NCBI GenBank assembly: GCA_042408875.1
Contig: JBHOQS010000016.1
Span: 1 to 64,000 of the forward strand
DNA length: 64,000 nucleotides
Reading direction: 5' to 3'
Source: JBHOQS01 sp042408875
GTDB taxonomy: Bacteria > Chloroflexota > UBA11872 > JBHOQS01
Positions 56,849 to 64,000 of the stretch are shown here, piece after piece. The translations under genes were made by a program, and so were the position numbers. Within the stretch, counting starts at the first letter, position 1, and the number at the start of each line of letters is the position of its first letter. The notes under the pieces are model-generated. The model was not told the origin of the DNA and did no database searches. It saw only the letters and a list, made by a program, of their open reading frames with translations.

Positions 56849-58143
56849 GCAACACGCCTGAGCAGCCACTCACGTTCTGCATGGTCACCACGTTCTACCC
56901 GCCATATCACTTCGGCGGGGATGCCATGTACGTCTACCGCCTGGCAAACGAACTGGCGCGGCGGGGCCATCGCGTCACAGTGGTGCATTGCATCGATGCC
57001 TACAAGGTGCTGAGTCGTACCGAACCGCATGGCCACTTCCCCCACCACCCGAACGTCACGGTGCACCGACTCAGAAGCCGCTGGGGGGTGTTATCTCCGC
57101 TGCTCACCTATCTAGTGGGCCAGCCAGGCCTGAAGGCCCCTGCCCTGGAGAGATTATTCCAGCAGCACCGATTCGACGTGATCCACTTCCACAATGTGTC
57201 GCTGATCGGTGGGCCAGGGGTCTTGCGTTATGGCCATGGCATCAAGCTCTACACCATGCATGAGCACTGGCTCGTCTGCCCGATGCACGTCCTGTGGAAG
57301 TACAACCGCGAGGCCTGTATCAAGCCGGACTGCTTGCGCTGTACACTGACCTTCCGACGCCCTCCCCAACTCTGGCGCTACAGTGGCTTGCTGGCTCGTG
57401 AGCTGCGCCACGTACATCTGTTCCTGTCACCCAGCCGGTTCACCCTGGAGCAGCACAGGCAGCGCGGATTTACGCATCCGATTCGCTACCTGCCCCACTT
57501 CTTACCGGTTGCCGAGGCGCTGCCCGGCGAGCCAGCGGCCTCTCCAGAGGAGCATCGGCTGCCTGATGGGCGCCCCTACTTTCTGTTCGTGGGCCGGCTG
57601 GAGAAGATCAAGGGCCTGCAGACGCTCATCGAGCAGTTTCGGACATATGACGCGGCGGACCTGCTGGTGGCAGGCGATGGCAGCTACAGCGCGGAGCTCC
57701 GCAGGCAGGCAGCAGGCCTCTCCCACGTGCGTTTCCTGGGTCACGTCTCCCCCACGGCACTGCGCGCGCTCTACGCCGGGTCGATCGCCCTGCTGGTTCC
57801 ATCCGTCGGTTACGAAGTGTTCGGCATGGTCACTCTGGAAGCGTTCGCACAACGAACTCCGGTGATCGCACGCGAGTTAGGGGGGCTTCCCGAGGCTGTG
57901 CATGAGAGCGGTGCGGGCTTTACCTACCGTACCCAGGCTGAACTAATTGCTGCCATGGAGGCGCTCCGACAAGATCCAGCGCTGCGCTCTGCGTTGGGAG
58001 AGCGCGGCCACAAAGCGTACTTGCGCTTGTGGTCAGAAGAGCCACATGTTCAGCAATACTTTGACGCGATTGACGAAGCGCGCGCTCGTTGTAGCGTTGA
58101 TTCTGCGCCGCTACATCGGAGCGTATCGGTAGCCAGCGTGTAA
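56845..58143 (+). CDS. GT4 glycosyltransferase
   Basis: A 432-residue GT-B enzyme. FCMVTTFYPPYHFGGDAMYV and YRLANELARRGHRVTVVHCI form the N-domain; FDVIHFHNVSLIGG and MHEHWLVCPMHVLWKYNREA with two close Cys (CIKPDCLRCTL) follow, a combination seen in GT4 proteins of glycan loci. The C-domain has FLFVGRLEKIKGLQTLIEQF and YEVFGMVTLEAFAQRTPVIA, the E-x7-E signature. It is translationally coupled to the preceding GT4. A cytoplasmic, peripherally membrane-bound enzyme is expected. Confidence 0.93.
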   Translation: MSNTPEQPLTFCMVTTFYPPYHFGGDAMYVYRLANELARRGHRVTVVHCIDAYKVLSRTEPHGHFPHHPNVTVHRLRSRWGVLSPLLTYLVGQPGLKAPALERLFQQHRFDVIHFHNVSLIGGPGVLRYGHGIKLYTMHEHWLVCPMHVLWKYNREACIKPDCLRCTLTFRRPPQLWRYSGLLARELRHVHLFLSPSRFTLEQHRQRGFTHPIRYLPHFLPVAEALPGEPAASPEEHRLPDGRPYFLFVGRLEKIKGLQTLIEQFRTYDAADLLVAGDGSYSAELRRQAAGLSHVRFLGHVSPTALRALYAGSIALLVPSVGYEVFGMVTLEAFAQRTPVIARELGGLPEAVHESGAGFTYRTQAELIAAMEALRQDPALRSALGERGHKAYLRLWSEEPHVQQYFDAIDEARARCSVDSAPLHRSVSVASV

Positions 58144-58161
58144 CGCAAAGCTTCGCATACT

Positions 58162-58950
58162 ATGAGGCTCCCGATTCTGACCTACCACAGCCTCGACGAA
58201 ACCGGATCGCTGGTCTCGGTCTCCCCGGCGATGTTCGAGCGGCACCTCGCCAGGCTGCACGCGGCCGGTTACGCTGTACTGCCCCTGCGCGAGGCATTGG
58301 CACGGATGGCAAAGCCTGACCTGGCTCAGGAGCGTATCGTGGCGCTGACGTTTGACGACGGCTATGCTGCGAGCTGTCAGCTCGCCATGCGCCTCTTGCA
58401 GCGATATGGGTGGCGCGCCACCGTCTTCGCTGTAGGCGAGTATGCCGGCCGCACCAATGCCTGGCCAGGCCAAGCAGCGTATGTCCCTGCGGCTCGCCTG
58501 CTCTCGTGGAGCGAGCTACGCGACCTGGCACGCACTGGCTGGGAGATCGGCGCCCACAGCCGGACGCATCCTGATCTCACGGTGCTCAGTGATCGCGATC
58601 TGGCGAATGAGGTCCTGGGCGCAAAGGCTCTGCTAGAGGACCAGCTTGGCCAAGCGGTCCAGGTATTCGCTTATCCGTACGGCCGTTATGATCGGCGTGT
58701 ACGGAGTTATGTGCAGACGGCTTACACCGCGGCCTGCACGACCATCATGGGCATTGCCAACCAGGCGAGTGACCGCCACGCCCTGCCGAGGCTCGATATG
58801 TGGTACTTCTCCCGACCAGCGACATACCGCTTGTTCGCGTCACGCTGGATGGGGCCCTACATCGCGCTGTGCCGCGCCGGCCGGCGCGGCCGTGCCAGCA
58901 TGGAGCAGGCCATCCGTCGCTTGCTCGTGCAGAGGAGTTCTGCTTCATGA
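58162..58950 (+). CDS. Polysaccharide deacetylase (NodB domain)
   Basis: A 262-residue carbohydrate esterase family 4 protein. TFDDGYAASCQ holds the catalytic Asp and metal Asp, and GAHSRTHPDLTVL carries the two metal-binding His. FAYPYGRYDRRVR is the third conserved block. It lacks an obvious signal peptide, so it may deacetylate an intermediate on the cytoplasmic side or be exported by another route. The stop overlaps the methyltransferase start (ATGA). N-deacetylation of a glycan amino sugar is the likely role. Confidence 0.93.
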   Translation: MRLPILTYHSLDETGSLVSVSPAMFERHLARLHAAGYAVLPLREALARMAKPDLAQERIVALTFDDGYAASCQLAMRLLQRYGWRATVFAVGEYAGRTNAWPGQAAYVPAARLLSWSELRDLARTGWEIGAHSRTHPDLTVLSDRDLANEVLGAKALLEDQLGQAVQVFAYPYGRYDRRVRSYVQTAYTAACTTIMGIANQASDRHALPRLDMWYFSRPATYRLFASRWMGPYIALCRAGRRGRASMEQAIRRLLVQRSSAS

Positions 58951-60089
58951 CACAGTTGCCACCACTGCCGTCTCCTCCTGCAGCCCCCGAGGCGGGCGTG
59001 CCGGGTACGCCGGCACACCTGCCGTTCTGCTGTCCCCTGTGCAAGGGAGTGCTGAGCGCAGAACCGGAGGTGCAGCCGCAGCGATATCGCTGCGCCGCCT
59101 GTGCTCGCGATTACCCGGTGGTCCTGGGAATACCAGACTTCCGCGTCTTCCCAGACCCGTACATAGACTACGCTGCCGACCATGCGAAGGGAGAGCGCCT
59201 GGCTGCTGAGGCGAACACCATGAGCTTCGCCCGACTAGTGGAACGCTACTGGGAGATGACCCCTGACGTTCCACGCCAGCTCGTGCCTCGCTACGTACGC
59301 CACGCATTAGGCGGGGTAGAACGCGGGCGATCCTCTCTGCAGGCCGTCCGCCAGGCCAGCGCAGCGCTGGGCGTACAGCTCGCCCCGCAACGCTACTTTC
59401 TTGAAATCGGCTGTGGAACCGGTGGCTTCCTGATCGCTGCGGCGCAGCAATACGATCAGGTTGTGGGCATCGATATCGCCTTCCGATGGCTGATCCTGGC
59501 CCGCAAACGCGTTGAGGAAGCGGTGCAGCAGGGCGACCTCTCGCCTGCGCAAGCCGCGCGCATCCAGATCGTCTGCTGCTGTGCTGAGCACCTGCCTTTC
59601 CCAGACCAGGGCTTCGATCTCGTGGTGGCTAGCGACGTGATCGAGCACACAGCGCAGCAAGAGCAACTGCTACGCCAAAGCCGCCACGCGCTGCGTCCTG
59701 GCGGGCTGCTGTTCATCGCCACACCCAATCGCTTGAGCTTGACGCCGGAACCGCATGTGCAAGTCTGGGGCGTGGGCTTCCTGCCCCGCGCGTGGATGCA
59801 GCCCTACGTCCGTCTCGTGCGCGGCATTCCGTATGAGCATATCCGATTGCTGTCCCGCTTCGAGCTCGAGTCCTTGTTCCGTCGGGCTGGCTTTTCGCGC
59901 TGGCAGGTACTCTTACCGCGGCTCAGCCAGGTTGAATTGCGCCGCTATTCGAAGGTTGAGCGCTGGGGCTTCGCAATCTATCACCGCTTGGCGCTTCTCC
60001 CGGGCTTTCGCCATCTGCTCTACATATTTGGCCCGTTTTTCCATGCAGTCGCTGTGGCACCAGATCCCAGCGCTGCTGAGGCATCGTGA
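58947..60089 (+). CDS. Class I methyltransferase with N-terminal Trm112-like zinc ribbon
   Basis: A 380-residue fusion. Residues 28-65 (FCCPLCKGVLSAEPE...YRCAACARDYPVVLGIPDFR) form a Trm112/UPF0434-like zinc ribbon with two C-x2-C pairs. The SAM-binding fold follows: YFLEIGCGTGGFLIAAAQQY, CCAEHLPFPDQGFDLVVASD, and LRPGGLLFIATPNRLSLTPE. The C-terminal 80 residues are aromatic/Arg-rich and may bind membrane or acceptor. In glycan clusters such proteins O-methylate sugars. ATG 58947 follows AGGAG by nine bases; the open frame extends upstream, but only within the deacetylase gene. Confidence 0.9.
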   Translation: MTQLPPLPSPPAAPEAGVPGTPAHLPFCCPLCKGVLSAEPEVQPQRYRCAACARDYPVVLGIPDFRVFPDPYIDYAADHAKGERLAAEANTMSFARLVERYWEMTPDVPRQLVPRYVRHALGGVERGRSSLQAVRQASAALGVQLAPQRYFLEIGCGTGGFLIAAAQQYDQVVGIDIAFRWLILARKRVEEAVQQGDLSPAQAARIQIVCCCAEHLPFPDQGFDLVVASDVIEHTAQQEQLLRQSRHALRPGGLLFIATPNRLSLTPEPHVQVWGVGFLPRAWMQPYVRLVRGIPYEHIRLLSRFELESLFRRAGFSRWQVLLPRLSQVELRRYSKVERWGFAIYHRLALLPGFRHLLYIFGPFFHAVAVAPDPSAAEAS

Positions 60090-60092
60090 GAC

Positions 60093-61814
60093 ATGCCCGA
60101 TCATACGCTTGACACGCCTATAAGTACTATGAACATACGTGCCATGTGGCAGCGCCGTGATTTCGCGCTGGCAACCCTCTGTCTTGCCGTCTACCTGCTG
60201 ACGGGAGCGGGGTTCGTCTATCACGTGGACGGAGCCCTGGTGTACGCCCTTACGAAGAACCTGGTCGAGCACCACAGCATCAGCGCCCCCTCGGGTTTTG
60301 GGACCATCACTGGTCAGAATGGAGGGCAGTATTCGCCGTACAATCTGGGACAGTCACTGGTGGCAGTGCCCTTCTATCTGGTAGGCAAGGCCCTGACGCC
60401 GTTTACCCCGCGAGTCGCTAGCTTTACTGCTGCAGACTTTGTGGTAAGCACCTTCAATGCCTTTGTCACGGCGGCCACAGTCTGGCTCATCGTCCGTCTG
60501 GTAGTAGAGCTGGGCTATCCGCTGCGCGCCGCGCTGCTGACCGGCGCGGCCTACGGCTTCGGAAGTATGGCCTGGCTGTACTCCCGCACATTCTTCACCG
60601 AACCATTGACAGCTTTGTGCCTGCTGCTCAGCGTATTGCTGCTCGTGCGCTCGCGGCGCGGTATGCCAGCCTGGCCGTGGATGCTGGCGGCTGGCCTGGC
60701 CGCTGGCGGGGCACTCTTCACACGGGTAACGGCCGCGGTATTTGCACCGGGATTGCTGCTCTACGCGCTCTTGGTGCACCGTCGCGCCCGGTGGCGCGGC
60801 CTCCCCCTTGTGGGAGCCTTCGCTGCGGGCTACGCAGTGTTTCTCGGTGCGACGCTGTGGTACAACTACGCCCGGTTTGCTAATCCTGTCGAGACCGGTT
60901 ATACGGCCCTGAATCCCTACCTCGCCTCCAACTTGGTAGACCGGTCCCAGTACGATCCGGGTGCCGTGCTGTACGCCATCTACGGTATGCTACTCAGTCC
61001 GGGGAAGGGCGTCTTCCTGTACGCCCCTGTCCTGTGTGCCGCGCTAGCTGGGTTGGTCTGGTTCGCCCGCTATCACCGGCTGGAAGCCATCCTGATCGGC
61101 CTGCTCAGTGGAGCGCTCCTCCTGCTGCACGCTGCGCCGTCCTGCAAGACGTGCACGCTCGACTATTGGTTCGGCGGCTGGTCGTGGGGGCCGCGCTATC
61201 TGCTGGCCATTCTGCCCGTGGCCACGCTTCCAGCCGCAGCCTGGTTCGCTCACATGGCCAGCGTGCGCTACGGCCGCCTCGTAGTGGGGGTGGCACTCGC
61301 CGCGATGGTGCTCATGCAGGTACCGAGTGTCGCGGTGAGTGAACTCCGCTACTACATCCGCGTGGTGGCGACCGAGCAACAACGATACGAGAAGCAGCGC
61401 CTGCTCGTAGATTCGTGGCGTGATTCTCAGTACGTAGGACAGTGGCGGGAGGCGCTCAGTGTCACGCAGCGCGTGCTCGATGGTCGCCCTGCTCCCCAGA
61501 GCCGCCTCAGTGAACTGCAGGACCTGTCGCAGATGCTGGAGCATGCCGAGGCGCTCAATACGTATCAGTTCTGGTGGTTCCGCCTCGTGGGTGGTGGCAG
61601 GCTGCACGGCATGGCGCAGGTGAGCGTGCTGGCGCTCGTAGGGAGCCTGCTGCTCATCGCATGGGGCGCTCTGTTGGCCTGCGCTGGCCTGCCGCTTCCC
61701 ACGGATCTCCTGCGGCGCGGGGCCGTGCTGCGGATGATCCGACAGCGGCCACCGGCGCCGTCCGCAGGAGGTGGCCAGCCGGTGGCCGAGACGATCCCGC
61801 CGGGAGGCGCGTAG
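60093..61814 (+). CDS. Multi-pass membrane protein, GT39/PMT-like glycosyltransferase
   Basis: A 573-residue protein with about ten to twelve hydrophobic helices (ALATLCLAVYLLTGAGFVYH; FNAFVTAATVWLIVRLVVEL; and others). After helix 1 the first external loop is VDGALVYALTKNLVEHHSIS and QYSPYNLGQSLVAVPFYLVG, which fits the acidic loop of dolichol/polyprenyl-phosphate sugar transferases, although it lacks the standard DE pair I would want. A large C-terminal domain of about 110 residues precedes two final helices. It differs from the 51168 protein in length and loop sequence. The start at 60093 is a guess; ATG 60129 is equally possible. Confidence 0.8.
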   Translation: MPDHTLDTPISTMNIRAMWQRRDFALATLCLAVYLLTGAGFVYHVDGALVYALTKNLVEHHSISAPSGFGTITGQNGGQYSPYNLGQSLVAVPFYLVGKALTPFTPRVASFTAADFVVSTFNAFVTAATVWLIVRLVVELGYPLRAALLTGAAYGFGSMAWLYSRTFFTEPLTALCLLLSVLLLVRSRRGMPAWPWMLAAGLAAGGALFTRVTAAVFAPGLLLYALLVHRRARWRGLPLVGAFAAGYAVFLGATLWYNYARFANPVETGYTALNPYLASNLVDRSQYDPGAVLYAIYGMLLSPGKGVFLYAPVLCAALAGLVWFARYHRLEAILIGLLSGALLLLHAAPSCKTCTLDYWFGGWSWGPRYLLAILPVATLPAAAWFAHMASVRYGRLVVGVALAAMVLMQVPSVAVSELRYYIRVVATEQQRYEKQRLLVDSWRDSQYVGQWREALSVTQRVLDGRPAPQSRLSELQDLSQMLEHAEALNTYQFWWFRLVGGGRLHGMAQVSVLALVGSLLLIAWGALLACAGLPLPTDLLRRGAVLRMIRQRPPAPSAGGGQPVAETIPPGGA

Positions 61815-61816
61815 GC

Positions 61817-62623
61817 GTGAGTGCTGGTCCGCACGTGCTCACCCCCGCTTATTACATGCGGCTCTATGAGCTCGAGCAGGAGCACGGCTGGTGCCGCGGC
61901 ATGCGCACGCTTGCCGGTGCACTGCTTGAGCCTCTGTTCCATGGAAGAACCAACCGTCGTATCTTGGATGCAGGCTGCGGCACAGGGAGCATGCTCAGCT
62001 GGCTCCAGCGCTTCCATGGGGCCACCGTGATTGGGATAGATCTCTCCTGTCACGCCCTCGCGTTCTGTCGGCGGCGCGGCCATCGGGCGCTCGCGCAATG
62101 CTCGGTGCTCTTGTTGCCTTTCCGAGCACAGAGCTTCGACCTGGTCGTGTGTGCAGACGTACTGCAGCACCTGCCCGATCCGCCCGGCGATGCTGCCGCC
62201 CTCGCAGAGCTGTATCGCGTGCTCCGCCCGGGCGGCTCTCTCTATATACGCACAAACAGCAGCTTCGGCATGGGTGCACCCCTGGAAGGGGCAGCGGCGA
62301 ACTATCGTCGCTATACGCGCGCGAGCTTGTGTGAACGTGTGCTCGCTACGGGCTTCGTGATCGAACGGGCCACGTATGCCAACAGCCTGCCATCGTTACT
62401 CGCGGTCGCGCGCCGCAGGCTGCGCCGGCACACACCGCTCTCACACGTAGGCGATCCGGGGCTGCGCGTACGCCTGCGCCCTCGCGCCTTACGGTGGGTG
62501 GACGATGTGCTGGCGCTACTGCTGCGCGCGGAGGCACACTATCTCCGCCATCGTGGGCGCAGCCTGCCGTTCGGACACTCGGTACTCGTCCTGGCACGCC
62601 GGCCGGAAGGTGTCACAGCGTGA
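61817..62623 (+). CDS. Class I SAM-dependent methyltransferase
   Basis: A 268-residue methyltransferase. RRILDAGCGTGSMLSWLQRF is motif I, VIGIDLSCHALAF holds the ribose-binding acidic residue, and QSFDLVVCADVLQHLPDPPG and LRPGGSLYIRTNSSFG are motif II-III. The C-terminal part (LRRHTPLSHVGDPGLRVRLR) is basic and may contact the lipid-linked glycan. GTG 61817 follows GGGAGG by ten bases; the same frame is open further upstream but only through the preceding gene. It lies two bases after the stop of the membrane glycosyltransferase. Confidence 0.9.
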   Translation: MSAGPHVLTPAYYMRLYELEQEHGWCRGMRTLAGALLEPLFHGRTNRRILDAGCGTGSMLSWLQRFHGATVIGIDLSCHALAFCRRRGHRALAQCSVLLLPFRAQSFDLVVCADVLQHLPDPPGDAAALAELYRVLRPGGSLYIRTNSSFGMGAPLEGAAANYRRYTRASLCERVLATGFVIERATYANSLPSLLAVARRRLRRHTPLSHVGDPGLRVRLRPRALRWVDDVLALLLRAEAHYLRHRGRSLPFGHSVLVLARRPEGVTA

Positions 62624-62631
62624 GCCAAGCG

Positions 62632-62661
62632 CAGCAGCTCTACGTACGTGAGGCAGGAGCG
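62632..62661 (+). repeat. 30-bp direct repeat, copy 1 (CAGCAGCTC..ACGTACGTGAGG)
   Basis: CAGCAGCTCTACGTACGTGAGGC plus AGGAGCG, differing by one base from copy 2 at 62693-62722. It lies just after the methyltransferase stop. Confidence 0.85.
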
Positions 62662-62692
62662 GCGTGCCAGCAACAACACGCACTAGCTGCGA

Positions 62693-62722
62693 CAGCAGCT
62701 CCACGTACGTGAGGCAGGAGCG
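62693..62722 (+). repeat. 30-bp direct repeat, copy 2
   Basis: The copy of 62632-62661 lying nearer the next gene. It contains GGCAGGAG, the probable ribosome binding site region of the methyltransferase at 62737. Confidence 0.85.
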
Positions 62723-62736
62723 CTCAGGATATCAAC

Positions 62737-63522
62737 ATGACTGTCTCGACAGCCGTCGCGTACTTCGATCAAGTAGCGCAGGAGTATGCCAGGCGCTACC
62801 AGGCCCAGACGCCGGGAGGCTATGCGTTGCGCGTGCGCCGGCAACGCGTGCTGGAGTTCCTGGAGGGCTCTGGAGGGAAGGTACTAGATGTCGGCTGTGG
62901 ACCAGGTCCGATAGCCGAGGAGTTGCTCGACCGCGGCTATCAGTACTGGGGCGTCGATGCTGCGCCTGGCATGATCGAGCAGGCACGGCAGCGCTTTGAG
63001 CAGAGCGACTGGGCCCGATTCATCGTCGGCGATGCCACTCACCTGGCCTTCCCCGACGGCTTCTTCGATAGCGTGATGTGCGTGGGGGTGATCGACCGCA
63101 TTCCAGCCTATGAGCGGGCTCTCAAGGAGATGGCTCGGGTGACCCGCCGTGGTGGCACGCTCGTCGTCTCGTTCCCCAATCTTCTCAGCCCTTACGCGAC
63201 GTGGAAGAACTTCGTGTTCTATCCAACGGTTGCGCTGCTACGCCCCGTTTACCGCAGGCTCACCGGGCGCAGACAGCCACCCGCGTTACCGGCGTCGTGT
63301 GCCAAGCTGTATACGGCTCAGCGCGCCGCGCACCTACTAGCGAGGTATGGCGCTGAGGTCACAGACGTTGTCTACTACAACTTCAACGTATTCCTCTCGC
63401 CGCTGGATGAGCTCTTCCCGCGTTGGGCTATGCACACTGCTGAGCGGCTGGAGCGGCTGCGCAGCGGCAGCATGCGGTGGCTCGGCACCGGGTTTCTGCT
63501 CAAGGCGAAGAAGCATGCGTAG
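62737..63522 (+). CDS. Class I SAM-dependent methyltransferase
   Basis: A 261-residue methyltransferase of the UbiE/methyltransf_11 kind. KVLDVGCGPGPIAEELLDRG is motif I, WGVDAAPGMIEQARQRFEQ the second strand, and IVGDATHLAFPDGFFDSVMC then VTRRGGTLVVSFPNLLSPYA motifs II-III. The C-terminal half has aromatic residues (YPTVALLRPVYRRLTG). This is the third methyltransferase in the cluster and its target is presumably a glycan sugar. The start at 62737 has CAGGAG upstream, although the spacing of about 17 bases is long. Confidence 0.9.
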   Translation: MTVSTAVAYFDQVAQEYARRYQAQTPGGYALRVRRQRVLEFLEGSGGKVLDVGCGPGPIAEELLDRGYQYWGVDAAPGMIEQARQRFEQSDWARFIVGDATHLAFPDGFFDSVMCVGVIDRIPAYERALKEMARVTRRGGTLVVSFPNLLSPYATWKNFVFYPTVALLRPVYRRLTGRRQPPALPASCAKLYTAQRAAHLLARYGAEVTDVVYYNFNVFLSPLDELFPRWAMHTAERLERLRSGSMRWLGTGFLLKAKKHA

Positions 63523-63570
63523 CTATGCTCGTCGGCGGCTATATCAACGCGACGAAGAGAGGGTGAGCTT

Positions 63571-64000
63571 ATGAGATTAGGCGTCAACGCGCGGCGGCTG
63601 GCGGGCCAGCGCTTAGGTATCGGACGGTATATCGAGTATATGGCTAAGTACTGGGCCAAGATGGTACATCCGTCAGACAATGTCACCATCTACGTTCAAG
63701 AGCCACTGCGGAAGGGTGAGCTGCGGCTGTCCGATGCTTTCAGGATTCGGCCGCTCCCGTCGAGGTTCAAGGGGGTGCTCTGGGAGAACCTCGTGCTGTC
63801 GCTGCACGCCAAAGAGAACGATGTGCTGTTTGGCCCGAGCTATACCGTGCCGCTGACGAACCGGGGTCGGAGTGTAGTCGCCACGCATAGCGTCAATGAG
63901 GTGCAGCCCGGCACCCATCCCTGGTCCTACCACCTGACTTATAGCCTGATCTACCGGCTGAGCGCACAGAAGGCAGACAAGGTCATCGTCCCATCGCAGA
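63571..64000 (+). CDS. GT4-type glycosyltransferase (3' partial)
   Basis: The gene runs off the right edge with no stop codon in view, so at least 143 residues are present. It begins MRLGVNARRLAGQRLGIGRY and continues IEYMAKYWAKMV, VTIYVQEPLRKGE, NDVLFGPSYTVPLTNR, SVVATHSVNEVQPGTHPWSY, which is the N-domain of a GT-B glycosyltransferase like the gene at 55583. GAGAGGGTGAG lies upstream of ATG 63571. The catalytic C-terminal domain with the E-x7-E motif is outside the window. Confidence 0.88.
   Translation, partial: MRLGVNARRLAGQRLGIGRYIEYMAKYWAKMVHPSDNVTIYVQEPLRKGELRLSDAFRIRPLPSRFKGVLWENLVLSLHAKENDVLFGPSYTVPLTNRGRSVVATHSVNEVQPGTHPWSYHLTYSLIYRLSAQKADKVIVPSQ

Overview
The window is a GC-rich bacterial chromosome segment that most likely comes from a member of the Chloroflexota. 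I infer this from several things. The secreted HtrA-like protease at 39675-41378 carries an N-terminal extracellular module of the kind common in that phylum. There is a short protein with an LCRRP motif (45951-46142). NarL-type regulators and GAF kinases are abundant. There are three Tat-exported lipoprotein sugar-binding proteins. I cannot place it below phylum. No transposase, phage gene or CRISPR array is visible. Both window edges cut genes: a DapA/NanA-type aldolase on the left and a family-4 glycosyltransferase on the right.

Region by region. (1) 1-5 kb: carbohydrate island on the + strand with an aldolase, a sugar-binding lipoprotein, a sialidase-like BNR protein, a free-standing Lrp/AsnC ligand-binding domain and a second BNR-repeat protein. 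(2) 5.2-10 kb: tRNA-Lys(UUU), a badly decayed aminoglycoside phosphotransferase pseudogene, an orphan NarL regulator, an unknown gene, a LuxR fragment, a DUF1461-like membrane protein and ndk. (3) 10-18.4 kb: housekeeping genes (roadblock/TPR pair, M16 protease, mutM, psuG, methyltransferase, CNNM/CorC protein, GNAT). (4) 18.6-27 kb: a second sugar-binding protein with a short zinc dehydrogenase, YjbQ, a thioesterase, a GAF kinase/NarL pair, a cupin and a Cys-rich protein. (5) 27.5-34 kb: information-processing block greA-lysS-serS, divergent from a group 1/2 sigma-70 gene, plus an M20 peptidase. (6) 34-39.3 kb: a second carbohydrate island on the - strand (binding protein, sulfatase-superfamily enzyme, Gfo/Idh/MocA oxidoreductase, TIM-barrel isomerase). 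(7) 39.6-47.7 kb: HtrA-like protease, GSA-aminomutase-like aminotransferase, triple UspA protein, MFS exporter, another isomerase, tRNA-Lys(CUU). (8) 48.5-64 kb: one long + strand surface-glycan cluster with a UDP-galactopyranose-mutase-like flavoprotein, four GT2 enzymes, two membrane GT39-like proteins, three GT4 enzymes (one cut by the edge), a polysaccharide deacetylase and three methyltransferases.

How the parts work together. The two carbohydrate islands look like import-plus-catabolism modules, but all three binding proteins lack adjacent permease or ATPase genes. The surface-glycan cluster is tightly packed, with many ATGA/TAATG overlaps, and continues past the right edge. Its flippase, polymerase and export genes are not in view.

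The most unusual signals are non-coding. greA has a good promoter followed at once by an intrinsic terminator in its 5' leader. Many intergenic gaps hold locus-private AT-rich iterated islands in an otherwise GC-rich sequence. A TACGTAGTACGCAG-type element recurs upstream of several - strand genes. Among proteins, the points of note are a sulfatase-fold enzyme with Thr where the formylglycine Cys should be, a GreA lacking one of the two acidic tip residues, and three tandem GT2 paralogues that share a C-terminal motif while their DxD site erodes.
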